NCBI GenBank assembly: GCA_041485385.1
Contig: JBGPJM010000254.1
Location: forward strand, 1 to 6,471
From: JBGPJM01 sp041485385
Lineage (GTDB): Bacteria > Planctomycetota > Phycisphaerae > Phycisphaerales > UBA1924
Length of the DNA stretch: 6,471 bases
Reading direction: 5' to 3'
Below, piece after piece: positions 5,944 through 6,471 of this stretch. Under the pieces are notes generated by a model, which was given only the letters and a program-made list of their open reading frames with translations, was not told where the DNA came from and ran no database searches. Made by a program: the position numbers and the translations under genes. The number at the start of each line of letters is the position of its first letter. The first letter of the stretch is position 1.

Positions 5944-6471
5944 ATGGACGAAACCCGCTCGACGCTCCTGGCACGGTTGCGCGATCCGGCGGACGCGGAG
6001 GCCTGGCGGACGTTCGATCAGCTGTACCGGGAGATGCTGGTGGGGTACGCGTGCTCGCGCGGGATGGGGCAGGCGGACGCGGAGGATGTGGCGCAGCAGT
6101 GCGCGCAGGCGGTGGTGGAGCAGGTGGGGGCGTACCAGCACCTGGCGAGCTTCAAGGCGTGGCTGCGGGGGATCGCCGAGCACAAGATCGCCGACCTGCG
6201 GCGCCGGCGGCGCGAGGTGCAGGCGGGAACGGCGGTGTGGGCCGGGCAGGCGGACCCGGAGACGGGGATCGAAGAGGTGTGGGACCGGCATTGGGGTGCG
6301 ACGCACCTGCGGTACTGCGCCGAGCTGGTGCGGCGCGAGGTCGCGCCGGGCACGTACGCGGCGTTCGTGGAATACGCGATCGAGGGGAGGCCCGCGGCGG
6401 CGGTTGCGGAATCGCTGGGGATGAGCCTGAGCCAGGTGTACGTCGCGAAACACCGCGTGGTGGAGCGGATC
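5944..6471 (+). CDS. ECF-type RNA polymerase sigma factor, 3' end outside window
   Basis: The visible 176 codons run open to the right edge. Residues 20-90 match sigma region 2: FDQLYREMLVGYACSRG, then DAEDVAQQ, then FKAWLRGIAEHKIADLRRRRR, the last resembling the region 2.3/2.4 helices that contact the -10 element. After a linker (91-125), residues 127-176 match region 4, with TYAAFVEYAIEGRP followed by the helix-turn-helix AAVAESLGMSLSQVYVAKHRV. The size fits an ECF sigma factor nearly complete at the edge. The ATG at 5944 was chosen because the region 2 homology starts soon after it and no earlier in-frame start with a ribosome binding site was seen. Planctomycetes carry many such sigma factors, often beside protein kinase or secreted-protein genes. 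Its targets cannot be told from the sequence. Confidence 0.88.
   Translation, partial: MDETRSTLLARLRDPADAEAWRTFDQLYREMLVGYACSRGMGQADAEDVAQQCAQAVVEQVGAYQHLASFKAWLRGIAEHKIADLRRRRREVQAGTAVWAGQADPETGIEEVWDRHWGATHLRYCAELVRREVAPGTYAAFVEYAIEGRPAAAVAESLGMSLSQVYVAKHRVVERI

Noticed and set aside
5783..5974. Upstream extension of the 784-residue protein
   Set aside because: It would overlap the sigma-factor gene and bury the signal peptide; AAAGGAGG lies right before the ATG at 5782.
3299..6424. Very long + strand open frame (1041 codons) opposite the large gene
   Set aside because: Its translation is a Gly/Val/Asp/Glu-rich low-complexity shadow. The opposite strand has a signal peptide, recognisable domains, a strong ribosome binding site and a terminator, and the right end overlaps the sigma factor in another frame.

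Overview
The window looks like a piece of a high-GC planctomycete chromosome, most likely of the Phycisphaerae type. Three things point there. Two proteins carry a C-terminal duplicated NSQDFFDFL module of the GC-type dockerin kind. One of them also has DCNNNGIPDECD-style repeats. The window ends in an ECF sigma factor of a style common in planctomycetes. This assignment comes from recognising families, not from a database search.

Layout, left to right. Bases 2-376 (+) are the 3' end of a secreted kelch-repeat protein whose dockerin breaks off before the usual last eight residues. The break lies next to a CTGA repeat that puts stop codons in all three forward frames. Bases 377-781 hold no gene I can support. 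Bases 782-1939 (-) encode a 385-residue exported, all-helical protein of unknown function that seems to be built from three related helical modules; its base composition is clearly less GC-rich than its right-hand neighbour. Bases 1940-3427 are a long non-coding stretch. From about 2590 to 3240 it is strongly C/A-rich on the + strand and full of short repeats: a 16-bp perfect palindrome, C-run clusters with G-quadruplex potential on the - strand, 20- and 21-bp tandem duplications, and a run of A-tracts spaced at about one or two helical turns. A hairpin terminator at 3316-3342 closes the next - strand gene. Bases 3428-5782 (-) encode a 784-residue exported multidomain surface or secreted protein: signal peptide, beta-rich N-terminal region, a DOMON/CBM9-like region, a Big_5-type Ig-like domain, calcium-binding-like repeats, a proline linker and a complete GC-type dockerin ending in Gly-Cys. 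Bases 5783-5943 are a divergent regulatory gap. Bases 5944-6471 (+) are the start of an ECF-type sigma factor that runs off the window.

How the parts relate. The two dockerin proteins probably use the same export and sorting route. The sigma factor is transcribed divergently from the large dockerin protein across 161 bp that contain a palindrome and two hairpins next to the start sites, so shared or cross-regulation is possible but not shown. I see no complete defence, mobile or biosynthetic system here. The most unusual items are the phased A-tract array, the truncated dockerin with its three-frame stop, and the unrecognised three-module helical protein.
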